Assembly: GCA_949361645.1 (NCBI GenBank)
Contig: OX442437.1
Coordinates: 4,265,921 to 4,329,920, forward strand
Direction: 5' to 3'
Length of the DNA: 64,000 bases
Source of the DNA: Spongilla lacustris
Taxonomy: Eukaryota; Porifera; Demospongiae; Spongillida; Spongillidae
In this document: positions 15,663 to 26,050 of the stretch, piece after piece
Position numbering within the stretch: position 1 is the stretch's first letter
How the letters are laid out: each line of letters starts with the position of its first letter
Notes under the pieces: generated by a model
The model's input: the letters and a program-made list of their open reading frames with translations, nothing else
Database searches by the model: none
Told to the model about the DNA's origin: nothing
Made by a program: the position numbers and the translations under genes

Positions 15663-17044
15663 TCCCCACTGGTTGAATCAGCCGAACGCGGATTGTATAT
15701 TAAAGCTAGCTATGTGACTTCTTCCGCTCCCCCGGTTTCAAATCCGTTCCGACGCCTCTGATACAGGTAGCTGCTCGGTCGAGTCGTAACACGGACAATA
15801 TTACAATATAGGCCAGCTAGGTTGAGTTCTGTCCTGGGCATGGCTTGACCTATGAGGGCGGAAATGGCCGGGCCAACGCAGGGTCTCGGAATGACGTGCA
15901 TGGCCTCCTTCCGGTCGCACCAGGAATTGCAACCGATCAACCCTTCCCCGCTCAGTTGGTGGTCGGACTCTCAGCGAGGCCTGCATGGCCGGCCGAGTTG
16001 ACGAACCGCACGGTGCGAAACGGCTCCATGCACAAGCCCATTCACTTAATGGAAACAGAAGCGCGTACGTTTGACATTACTTAAATTATACAAACGGACG
16101 CGCCGTTACAAAGTTATTCACTCGCACGCGCGTATCCATTCCGTTTTTAATGTTAAACACACTTTGTGATTAAAATAGTTACCGGTAGGTGCGGTTTTGG
16201 TCTGTATGAAATAGTTAATCGATCCACTATCTATGATCGATCTAATAGTGACCCATGTCCAGTCGCTGAGAAAGTGCTGTACGAAGTGTTGAGTTCGCGA
16301 TCCCTGAAGCATGCCTCGCCTCGAGTGCGTTCGGGCTGGTATCTGCCGTGTGCAAGCCTTCGGCTCGATCCCAATTAGCAATCCTGGATCGGCTGGAGGC
16401 GCGTGTCCAGCTTGACGTACTGTGCGGTGGTGTCTCTGTGTGCCTCTATAGGGGGTTTTAGCCTGGAGGAGCTATTGAATTCCTCCGTCCCCTCCTCGCT
16501 TGAGTTGGGGGTTATTCGATCTGACCACGCCTCCGAGCCGTTATGAACCCACGGACGTGTTCAGTGCAGCACCGGCAAAGGTTGCAGTCGTTTAATATGT
16601 CCAATCACGGCATGGATATGTGCGTGCACCTAGTGAAATTCCACTTCGTGGAGGAGTCGTGGAAAGCTTTGCCAGCTGTCGGGTGGCATCAAGCGGCCTT
16701 CCGTATACTAAATAGTATAGCGGTAACAGGGCACACTTTTCACAATCAAACGCATTTATACGTGAAGTGGCGCTAATAACAGCTACCCAGTTACCATTAT
16801 CCTTTGGGGGGCTGTGTGGGTCCTCGGCTTTGCCTCGGCCCCCATTGGGCAGGGGATCCGCCCACCTCCCTTGGAACGCGAGGAGGCGGATCCTCACACA
16901 CCCCCCTCTTCGGCCCCGTTCGGGCTGGGGACACGGAGGGGACGTGTCCCTGTCACCCGCCAAAAGTTATAGTTTAGTGGTACTGGTATCAAACCCCCGC
17001 GGGCTCACGTTTACGATTACTACGTTTCCCCCGCATATAATTAA

Positions 17045-17453
17045 ATGAAGGTTAACGTAGTTAAACGCAGTTAATTACAAGGGGGCGACCCCGCGCCGGC
17101 GCAAGTCGGTATACGTCATGTACATCAGCGGGCAGCATTCGAGCCACGTGTACTAATGGCGGCAGCTGCTACCTCTTCGCCCGCCTACCCACCCCGACGT
17201 CCTGCAGCTTCTTAATTCTTTTCTCCATCGTCCTTGACGATGTGGTACAATTGCAGGGCAGGGGATCCGCCCACCTCCCTTGGAACGCGAGGAGGCGGAT
17301 CCTCACACACCCCCCTCTTCGGCCCCGTTCGGGCTGGGGACACGGAGGGGACGTGTCCCTGTCACCCGCCAAAAGTTATAGTTTAGTGGTACTGGTATCA
17401 AACCCCCGCGGGCTCACGTTTACGATTACTACGTTTCCCCCGCATATAATTAA
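17045..17453. mobile_element. Short derivative sharing both ends with the 5.3-kb element
   Basis: 17045-17180 repeats the left end and about 17254-17453 repeats the right end of the 11766-17044 unit, almost base for base. They are separated by only about 73 bp unrelated to the big element (CCCGCCTACCC to GGTACAATTGCA). It sits directly head-to-tail after the long copy. Shared ends with a different, shorter core is the usual picture of a non-autonomous derivative. Confidence 0.8.
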
Positions 17454-17729
17454 CTGTTGTTTACTTTTCCAGTGCATGTGTCAATATAGTAAGAAATTAC
17501 ATTGTACTCCATGCAGGAATAGAAAAGATGTGCATGAAGGAACGCTGAAGTGGGTACAGTCGTATCGAAAGGACAGGACGTACCCTGCATGAGTCAGAGA
17601 AGTGGCTGATACGAAAGCGTTCGAAAGACCTCTCGCTAAGCCATGACGATGTTCTGCATGCTGTATGTGGGAGAGAAGAACGAAGATGCAATAGCTGCTG
17701 CGGTGCTTTTAACAGAAGATAGAACAAAG

Positions 17730-18275
17730 GCGTTTTAGTACGTATCACGCGCGTCCAAAATATACTGGTCACACATGCATCTGGACGTACGTCGTTGGGT
17801 AAGTGCATGCATACATATACCATCAATACTCACACATACATCATTGCAGCGCACTTTATGTAGCATCAGACATAATCACTTATCAGGGCAGTGAGTTTAT
17901 CAGCGAGGTAACATTTAATTAACGCAATTTCGCCAAGGTTATATGTACCCACAGTTGCACACAGCTGAAGATTCATTCCACATATCTCACTCACCTGAGA
18001 TCCAGCTGCACCTTCATATACACGCCCAAGTTCTCACACCATGCCATCCTTATATTGATGTACATTTCTAAGCACTTCAATTCATGTTTTATGAATGACA
18101 CACTCTGCATGGATCTCATTCCACAAAGCTGCAGAAAGATGTATTTGCGTTTCAAGTGTATGAACTTTCCATGCAGGTTGTTGACTGCCTATGCTAGAAA
18201 TCGATTATCGAATGACGTCAGCCAATCATCCACAATCTAATGGACTGTATGGAAGAATGAATCAAACAATAATAA
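17730..18275 (+). pseudogene. Decayed retroviral-type integrase fragments
   Basis: Three pieces lie in order. SKIYWSHMHLDVRRW (about 17750-17798) resembles the end of the HHCC-domain region (W-x-x-M-x-x-D-V). TYQGSEFISE (about 17879-17910) resembles the second catalytic Asp region of rve integrases (DxGxEF), with the Asp changed. MTSANHPQSNGLYGRMNQTI (about 18213-18273) matches the HPQSNGxxER motif, with the catalytic Glu replaced by Gly. Stops and gaps separate them, so this is a relic or an exon set I cannot join. With the Ulp1-like piece downstream it resembles integrase-type DNA transposons (Ginger/TDD-like). Confidence 0.65.
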
Positions 18276-18397
18276 GGTACCTCATATACACATATAATAT
18301 TCAAATCATAATTGGACAGTGAAAATTGCTCTTTTTTAATAATATATGAAGCACACTGAATGGAAACTGTTCCAATAATATAATTATTTCATTTAGG

Positions 18398-18805
18398 AAA
18401 GAGGTATTCGCGAATATGATTACGTTCTTCTGCCGTGTAACATTCCAAGCCACTGGTTTCTTGATCCACTTCCATTCGTTCATGTATGTGGCTGATATAC
18501 TGTATATGGCTTCCATTTAAGTTGTTGGTGTCTCTTCAAAATGTGTGCTGATAAATGATTTGTATTTTGAATCAATTCAAGGCAAAACATTACAAATATA
18601 CTTTCTGCAATGTGTACTATGCGAGGACTGGGAAATGGAATTTTGTGGACCATTTCACTTTATAATGTATGTCAGAGTGCACGGGGTGAATGCTGTATCA
18701 CGTTACTGCCATATTATACATGTAAGCACCAGAACTAAAGCAAAAGAACCATTCAGACTGCGGCATCTTTGTTTGCAAGGCTGTATTGTACCACATAATG
18801 TCCAA
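18398..18805 (+). pseudogene. Decayed Ulp1/C48-type cysteine protease fragments
   Basis: An exon-like piece after a TTTAG acceptor reads REYDYVLLPCNIPSHWF, matching the Ulp1 segment that carries the catalytic His (xHWxL). NDLYFESIQGK (about 18556) sits where the D-S-L segment would be. KQKNHSDCGIFVCKA (about 18739-18783) matches the oxyanion Gln and catalytic Cys segment (QxNxxDCGxFVC). The pieces fall in different frames, so the copy is probably broken. C48-like proteases occur in several DNA transposon classes beside an integrase or transposase; the integrase relic lies immediately upstream on the same strand. Confidence 0.7.
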
Positions 18806-20087
18806 GAATGTCATGTTGAAATTTTCTTACATGATTGGTGTGTGTAGCAGAGAATTTGCCTTTGAGATTTACTGTGTGTGTTACTTCACCAGCTTAATGT
18901 TAAACTCACAATATATTTAATTTTACAGGCAGACAGTTCTGAGCTTTGGTCCTGGCTAGCAAAATGGCTTCTTCAAAGGTAAGCTATATAAAGCACACAA
19001 GTGCTAACGCACATTTCAACCCCAACAGCCCACATGTCACATATAAGGCTGTTCAAGATATGATGCTTAGCCATGCATGCTTGCAACTTCAGATTTCACT
19101 ACAGCTCTTCAGAAGGTAAATATATAGCACACAAATGATTAAAATACAACTGTTGGTTTTGAAACATTGACGTACATGCAGGTTTTGAATCAACAACTTG
19201 TCTCCATGTGTGAAGGAGTGCAAAGTGACTTGCATGCCTTATCCTACAAAGTGTGAGGAAGTAGTACACAGTAAGCAAAACAATGTATAAAACATGCCAG
19301 TAGTTATTACCACTTTTCATTTCTTATTACTTTTATATAATTGTTTTTGGGTTCTCCAAAGCTATATACATATAATGATTTAGTACCCAGTTTTAGACAA
19401 CCAAGTAAGCCAATATTGTGTGGATACTAACTTTTTTGTCAATTTTGATTTAGTGACATGAAAATTACATTGAAGTATATTGTTCAAATATGCTCTGAAA
19501 AAGAGGTTTTTTTTCCTACAAAGAATGCATACAACAATTGATTCCATATAAACTTTTTATTATCCTGAAGGAATTTTTAAGAACAATCTGTCAGTAGACA
19601 ATGGGTCAAAAATCATTCTTTAGAACACTCTTCATGCCGAGAACAGAAGAAAGGAGCACAGTCGCCTACAATTAAACATCTGTTGTCATGAAAGAACTTC
19701 TGTCTTGTTTTTAAATTGTTTTCATTACATAACTTCTGTCTTCTTGTGTTTAAATTGCTTTCATTATAAATTCTGTCTTGTGTTTAAATTGCTTTCATTA
19801 TATAAATTCTGTCTTGTGTTTAAATTATAAATTAGCTATTCATTATAATATATACATTAAACATCTGATGCCGTGAAAGAACTTCTGTCTTGGTTTTAAA
19901 TTGCTTTCATTATATAACTTCCAAATTATCAATTAGAACTTCTGTTCTGTGGCGGCTAAAATTGTTTTCATTATAAATTTGTCTGCCTTAACGGCTGCAA
20001 TTTCGGTGAGAATCGACTTCAATCTCTTTTTAATTATACACGCGATACATATGATTACCAGTGGCTGTCAAAATCAAATCTCCTTTC
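18806..20087. other. Gene-free AT-rich stretch with a tandem repeat of about 40 bp
   Basis: Between about 19685 and 19985 a unit containing AACTTCTGTCTTGTTTTTAAATTG and CTTTCATTATA recurs roughly six times with drift. No gene recognised elsewhere in the stretch. Confidence 0.6.
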
Positions 20088-20265
20088 TGTCAGGGAATTG
20101 AGTCCGCCTCCTCCCCCGGACTGTATTCCCTGGATGTACAATATTTTACACGGACCGTATTCCCTAGGGAGTTGGGTCCGGGGGGGACCGTATTCCCTAA
20201 GGGAATACGGTCCGCCGGACCGAAAATTGGGCCGGACCGTATACCCTATGACACCGGCACTGCGC
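20088..20265. repeat. Palindrome-rich GGACCGTATTCCC repeat, right inverted copy
   Basis: Reverse complement of the 8945-9155 block, ending CCGTATACCCTATGACACCGG. The outermost 125 bp or so align with only a few differences; the inner parts share motifs but are rearranged. Confidence 0.75.
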
Positions 20266-21739
20266 ATTCCCTCGTTACAGGTGCAGGGGCGTATTCTTTA
20301 TTCAAAACAATGCGGAATGCAGAAGATTAGTCAATAATATATTCATGCACCAATTGTTCCGATCAACTAGCTGCAATACACATGTATACATAACTCTCTT
20401 TGTTACGTGAGAAGTGTGCTACGTGAACAATAAGCTTGCACATATAGCCATTCGATAAATGGACAGCGAAGAGAAATGAATAATTACATGTCTATGTATA
20501 GACATGCATGCGCTTGCAAGAACCATGGCCAGAAATTGCATGCCTTCATTACTAATTCCTGACGCGTTATGACGTTTTTCCCGTTTCATTACCGTGCACG
20601 CGTCCATTGAAATGTATGGAGGATGACACTCTTTTGATCACTGTCACTCAGGAAAAGATGCCCATGACAAGGAAAAAGAACTTTATGATGCAGAGGGTCA
20701 TAAGGTATGCCTCTATCGTTAAACAAATAAATTAGCCCTCTTCTTGACGCTTCCTCAGCAGAATTTCAGCATTTCCATAGACATGTATGGATTTTGATTT
20801 TTAAAATGAGGGTTTTTCAAGACATTTATGCTTCCTGACGAAAGTCCAAATTAGATATCAAAAAGGAAAGAGTAACTGCTGTTACTACAACCATTAGGGC
20901 CGGAGTGTGACATATTATGATGTTCATGACCCTTTTACCCTCGCTTCCCTGATGACTTTTATCATTAAGGTTCATATGTCTTTGTAGATGCCAATATTCA
21001 ATAATAAATTGACAAATGCCGCGTGTGTGCCCTCATATCGAGAAATTGGCGGTCAAAAGGATTACGCGGTATTCGGTCATTGCGTAATTCAATGTCCATA
21101 GAAAATGTATGGACGCATTCAGAAAACTGCAGCTAACTGCAGAAAAAAAAATTATATTGACTACCTTCTCTCGGATTTGCAATGTGGGGACTATTTGACA
21201 TATTTTGTGTAGTTTTTCGCAACTTAGGTACCTATATCCGCACTTCCACATTAATTATGCAAGGTTTCCAATATCCATTCATTTTTATCTCATTTCCTTA
21301 TTCAGGCATCAATAGTTTCCAAACCAAATGAAATTTTCCTTACCTGCTCGCGGATTACATGAGAGTAATCAATCCCCGTATTTATCATAATTTTTTCAGA
21401 GCTTAGGGCCTTCAAATCGCTCTTCCCTTGAATGGTTAGTGAGATACACCCCACATTCAAAACGCATAATATCACGTGCTACTCTTTCGTCAGTTAGCCG
21501 TGCCCAGACCGAGCTGTTTTGTAAGTACATGTAGTTAATGATAATATGTACATGTACGTATTGACGTCTATAACTACTACCCCACCCACCACTACAATGT
21601 ACACAACAACTTAACATGCATGCGATTTAAAAATAACTTATTAACCGCTATTTACTGGGCCTGCTCATCGCTTTTGGTTCGGATGATTTCGAACAGTATA
21701 CGAAGACGACGATATCAAAGATCAATCCCATGAGGATGG
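20266..21739. other. Non-coding stretch with three copies of a dispersed palindromic motif
   Basis: Copies related to TCCATAGAAATGTATGGA occur at about 20602-20620, 20774-20791 and 21094-21113. The first also carries GCACGCGTCC, the mirror of the context at 6445-6475. No gene is recognised. Confidence 0.5.
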
Positions 21740-22290
21740 GACAGACCTGGAAGTCTGCCTGTGGACCCTATGGCTATGGAATACTGGGTATTACGGTATA
21801 TGGAGTACCTCACAGCTAACAGCTACAGTACACTGAGTACAGTATGGAGTGGACCCTATAGTGACATATGGCAGACAACGCTACGGAATAGCCGACAGCT
21901 AGCAAACAAATACCGTACTAGTGCGGTGTGGACCGAACTAATGTTGCTTGTTCAGCTATGGACTGGATTCTATGGCAGAACTGAAGCCTACAGGTCACAG
22001 CTAACTGCTACGCTAACGGAGGTACGGGAGTGCACGGACCCTATTGCAGACAGCTACGGCAGGCAGCTACGGAATACCCCATGTATGGTCGAATAGAGTA
22101 GACTCTATGGCAATAAGCGATGCATGGAAAATCACACAGTTAACAGCTATGAACTCAAATCTATGGCAGACACGTGCACCTAATAGCTACAGTGTATGGA
22201 GCTGGAGTGGTCCCTATGGCAAGAAGCTATGGAGTTAACTGGTCGTATGGCAAGTACCCCATATAGCAAGCACCAATCCTATGGCAGATA
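21740..22290. repeat. Degenerate tandem repeat built on CTATGG / ACAGCTA
   Basis: Phrases such as GGACCCTATGGCTATGGA, CACAGCTAACAGCTAC and GTATGGAGTGGACCCTAT recur irregularly about every 60-110 bp. Frames that stay open through it are products of the repeat. Confidence 0.65.
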
Positions 22291-22524
22291 CCCCACAGCT
22301 GCCAGTGTGTGTGTGTGTGTGATTGTGTGTGTGAGCATGTTGTGAATGCGTGTAATTGTGTATGTGATTGTGTGTGTGAGCATGTGTGTGAGTGTGTATG
22401 CGTGACTGTGTTTGCGTGTTGTTGTGTGAGTGGCTATGAATCCTCTCTCCCCCTCTCTCTGTGCATGTATGTCAGTATGTACATGTATATGTATGCTAAG
22501 AATCAGTTCCTGTGTGTTGTTGTG

Positions 22525-22695
22525 TTAAGGTCGGCATACACGGCCCGGGCGATTTGTCGCATGCAACTCAAATGAATATGGACAAATGTTCCGCAACCCA
22601 TCAGTAAACTAAACAATTACGAACTTTTACCCTATATTCATTTGAGCTGCATGCGACAAATCAACAGGTAGTCGCCCTGTGTATGCCAACCTTTA
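22525..22695. mobile_element. PIF/Harbinger-like MITE, 165 bp
   Basis: The element starts AGGTCGGCATACACGG at 22528 and ends with GTGTATGCCAACCT at 22692. The arms continue inward as ATTTGTCGCATGC and CTCAAATGAATAT, mirrored. Both sides are flanked by TTA (22525-22527 and 22693-22695). A 3-bp TTA target duplication with an AGG-type terminus is the PIF/Harbinger pattern; too short to code for a transposase. Confidence 0.8.
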
Positions 22696-22835
22696 CCTTG
22701 TGCTAATGCACATGAAAGTAATTGGCTAGTTTTGATGACATTCTGCCTTGTTTTCCACAGTACACAGCTCAAATTCCAGCTATCAATGCTCACCAATGGT
22801 AAGCTTAGCTTTGCAGGGTTGGCCTATTTACCCAC

Positions 22836-23320
22836 TCCCTCCCTCCCTCCCTCCCTCCCTCCCTCCCTCCCTCCCTCCCTCCCTCCCTCCCTCCCTCCCT
22901 CCCTCCCTCCCTCCCTCCCTCCCTCCCTCCCTCCCTCCCTCCCTCCCTCCCTCCCTCCCTCCCTCCCTCCCTCCCTCCCTCCCTCCCTCCCTCCCTCCCT
23001 CCCTCCCTCCCTCCCTCCCTCCCTCCCTCCCTCCCTCCCTCCCTCCCTCCCTCCCTCCCTCCCTCCCTCCCTCCCTCCCTCCCTCCCTCCCTCCCTCCCT
23101 CCCTCCCTCCCTCCCTCCCTCCCTCCGTCCCTCCCTCCCTCCCTCCCTCCCTCCCTCCCTCCCTCCCTCCCTCCCTCCCTCCTCCCTCCCCTCCCTCCCT
23201 CCCTCCCTCCCTCCTCCCTCCCCTCCCTCCCTCCCCTCCCCCCTCCCTCCCTCCCCTCCCTCCCCCTCCCCTCCTCCCCTCCCTCCCTCCTCCCTCCCTC
23301 TCTCCCTCCCTCGCCTCTTC
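22836..23320. repeat. (CCCT)n microsatellite, about 480 bp
   Basis: Nearly pure CCCT to about 23180, then degenerate. The long frames on both strands here are low-complexity artefacts. Confidence 0.97.
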
Positions 23321-23964
23321 CCTCCTTCCATGATCCTCTCCTTCCACTTTCCTTCATCAGAGGAGGCTCAGAGTGTTCAGTGACAAAGATAAGGACAAAC
23401 TCAGCAAGGTGACCCACACATACCAGTCTGAGAGGGAGGCATGACATGGAGGCCACCCTCACCTTGGAGATGGAGACAGAACAGAACAGGGACCAGCGGG
23501 GAATCATGGAGAAGGCACAGAATTTGAACCAGGTCTGGGCACTGGTCACCACTTGCTGTAAACCTTTATAGGCCAGTCAGATACAGTGATATTAGCCCTT
23601 TAGTGACACCAGTTTTAACCCTGTAAAGACACCAATATCAGCATTATTCTCCAGAATAAATTTTTATTTGTATATCTACAGTGTCTAGTTGCCATGGTGA
23701 TTCATGTCCTCCTACTATGCTGCAAAACTCATAGTCTGTTGTATGATGATTAATTAATATTGTTTGTTTTCCATATATAGTATGGAGGACAACATATACA
23801 GAGGACACAATTACACCGAGTACTTCGAGGTCGCAAGGGGAGGGAGACCTCATAAGGGAGTGCAGCCAGCAGGTGGGTGTGGTCAAGGGAGGTGGTAGCA
23901 GATGTGATGAGGCCAAATATTGTGGCATACAATTGTACGATTCCATGAGTGTTGTGATGTGTGT

Positions 23965-23973
23965 GTCTGTGTA

Positions 23974-24006
<33 letters not shown>
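23965..24006. repeat. (GT)n microsatellite
   Basis: Short GT run in an intron of the RNF113-like pseudogene. Confidence 0.9.
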
Positions 24007-24010
<4 letters not shown>

Positions 24011-24059
24011 AATGTATGGTAGCAAGCACACGATGCATGAACATGAACTGTACAGAAAA

Positions 24060-24222
24060 TGTCACACACTTCAAAAGGAGCACATCTTAAAGGGCACACT
24101 TTAAAAGGAGCACACCTTAAAGGGCACACTTTAAAAGGAGCACACCTTAATGGGCACACTTTAAAAGGAGCACACCTTAATGGGCACACTTTTAAAGGAG
24201 CACACCATAAAGGGCACACCTT
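24060..24222. repeat. 30-bp tandem repeat, about five copies
   Basis: Unit TTAAAGGGCACACTTTAAAA plus GGAGCACACC, with small variants. It lies directly beside the foldback element that follows. Confidence 0.9.
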
Positions 24223-24632
24223 CCCCTACAAAATAATCTTGGCATGACATGCCATGACATGTTCCAAATTCATGCGTGATATGTTGTCGCATGTGTTCCA
24301 GTTTTTCTAGAGCACTGTTAAACATGCTTATATGTATGTCATTAAATTGCAGGCATATCACTCTTCTAACTTGTACAGGTTGACAAGTTTCTAAAACGCG
24401 TTCCCCCAAGAAGTTATAAAGCAGCACGCCCCTTAGCATATTAACGGGTATGCCTCGTCGGGGAATCGCTTTTTAGAAACTCTTCATCCTGTACAAGTTA
24501 GAAGAGTGATATGCCTGCAATTTAATGACATAAGCATGTTCAACAGTGCTCTAGAAAAACTGGAACACTTGCAAAAACATATCACGCATGAATTTGGAAC
24601 ATGTCATGCCAAGATTTTTTCATAGGGGATCC
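24223..24632. mobile_element. Foldback/MITE element, about 0.4 kb, arms of about 150 bp
   Basis: TCCCCTACAAAATAATCTTGG at the left returns as CCAAGATTTTTTCATAGGGGA at the right. Inner segments such as TTCCAAATTCATGCGTGATATG and GCAGGCATATCACTCTTCTAAC are mirrored too. The centre is near 24430. No ORF of note and no clear target duplication. Confidence 0.8.
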
Positions 24633-24821
24633 ATTGCGGGATAATGTGCAGACAGCATTCTACATGTAGGTGCCATTTTCCCCTCCCCTAGGAAAGGTCC
24701 CCTGTACTGTTCGTTGGGACTATATCCACCTGACATCTGCAAAGACTACAAGGAGGCAGGCTACTGCGGCTTTGGAGGTAGGTGTGTGCTGCTGTGCTGG
24801 TGTGTGCTGGTGTGTTCCCAT

Positions 24822-25322
24822 ACACCAGCTTACAGTATACACCATACACCAGCCTATATGCTATACACCAGCCTATATGCCATATACCAGCCTATATGCC
24901 ATACACCAGCCTGTACACCATACACCAGCCTGTACACCATACACCAGCCTATACACCATACACCAGCCTATACACCATACACCAGCCTATACACCATACA
25001 CCAGCCTATACACCATACACCAGCTTACAGTATACACCATACACCAGCCTATATGCTATACACCAGCCTATATGCCATATACCAGCCTATATGCCATACA
25101 CCAGCCTGTACACCATACACCAGCCTGTACACCATACACCAGCCTATACACCATACACCAGCCTATACACCATACACCAGCCTATACACCATACACCAGC
25201 CTATACACCATACACCAGCCTATACACCATACACCAGCCTATACACCATACACCAGCCTATACACCATACACCAGCCTATACACCATACACCAGCCTATA
25301 CACCTTACCCTATACATCAGCC
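24822..25322. repeat. 19-bp minisatellite with a higher-order duplication
   Basis: Unit CATACACCAGCCTATACAC. A variant block with TTACAGTATACACC and CTATATGC occurs twice about 190 bp apart, showing a higher-order copy of about ten units. Confidence 0.92.
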
Positions 25323-25519
25323 TATACATCATACTTAAAAAACCCAGCCCATACACGTTCCTACATGTACATGTACCAGAATACTGAAGGCTTTTGTCAT
25401 ACATGTACCTACTCTTAATCCTAAGATCTGCCCATGGTCTGTGCTGTGAATATAATAAACTTGAAAGGGGAACCCACAACCTTATCTGATGGTTAGTAGC
25501 CCATGTAGTGCTGCCCTGA

Positions 25520-26050
25520 AGCTACATGTAGACCTACCTCCTACATGGACTTACATAGGCCTACCCTGCATGAACCCTACATGGACCTACATAGGCCTAC
25601 CCTGCATGAACCCCTACATAGGCCTACCCTGCATGAACCCCTACATGGACCTACACATGTACATAGGCCTACCCTGTATGACCCCCTACATGGACCTACA
25701 TTGGCCTACCCTGCATGAACACCTACATGGACTTACATAGACCTACCCTGCATGAACCCTACATGGACCTACATAGGCCTACCCTGCATGAACCCCTACA
25801 TAGGCCTACCCTGCATGAACCCCTACATGGACCTACACATGTACATAGGCCTACCCTGTATGACCCCCTACATGGACCTACATTGGCCTACCCTGCATGA
25901 ACACCTACATGGACTTACATAGACCTACCCTGCATGAACCCCTACATGGACTTACATAGGCCTACCCTGCATGAACCCCTACATGAACATGAACCTCTAC
26001 ATGGACCTACATAGGCCTACCCTACATGGACCTACATAGACTTACTTACA
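25520..26050. repeat. Minisatellite CCTACATGGACCTACATAGG with 178-bp higher-order unit
   Basis: Basic units of about 20-35 bp (CTACCCTGCATGAACCCCTA) are arranged in a block of about 178 bp. The block occurs at about 25545 and again at about 25723 with near identity. Confidence 0.9.

Larger units (their letters stand above)
11766..17044. mobile_element. CpG-rich element of unknown class, about 5.3 kb
   Basis: The left 136 bp (11766-11901, starting AATGAAGGTTAACG) and the right 200 bp (about 16845-17044, ending CCGCATATAATTAA) recur together, in the same order, as the two ends of a 0.4-kb neighbour at 17045-17453. This defines the boundaries of a repeat unit. The body is visibly richer in CpG than the surrounding DNA. 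It includes a 33-bp minisatellite (12066-13330) and a hairpin-derived fragment (about 15575-15660). I find no transposase, reverse transcriptase or integrase motif in any frame. Open frames inside are short and mutually inconsistent. No terminal inverted repeat or target duplication is clear, so the class cannot be assigned. Confidence 0.65.
23361..24778 (+). pseudogene. Broken RNF113/CWC24-like gene (spliceosome CCCH-RING protein)
   Basis: Pieces in order: THTYQSER then, in another frame, DMEATLTLEMETEQNRDQRG (about 23411-23500), resembling the RNF113 segment with DM-x-AT and ETEKERD; EDNIYRGHNYTEYFEV (exon 23781-23872), resembling DKIYRGINNYxxY; KGP then TVRWDY then PPDICKDYKEAGYCGFG (about 24695-24776), matching the start of the CCCH zinc finger. 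Frame changes occur after QSEREA and on both sides of TVRWDY. The rest of the zinc finger and the RING domain are not found downstream, where satellites follow. RNF113/CWC24 normally supports branching in the spliceosome. I infer a truncated, inactivated copy. Confidence 0.65.

Noticed and set aside
16592..16963. Frame shared by both CpG-rich elements near their right ends (RDTSPPCPQPERGRR)
   Set aside because: It lacks an ATG, and the two copies diverge into unrelated text after the shared end; probably just conserved terminal DNA.
22732..23552. Pro/Leu/Ser-rich and Gly/Arg/Glu-rich frames
   Set aside because: Translations of (CCCT)n and its complement; no start context or conserved flank.
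24670..25418. Tyr/Thr/Pro-rich frames of about 200-234 codons
   Set aside because: All three plus frames are open because of the 19-bp satellite. Only the first 35 or so codons, belonging to the RNF113-like relic, have meaning.
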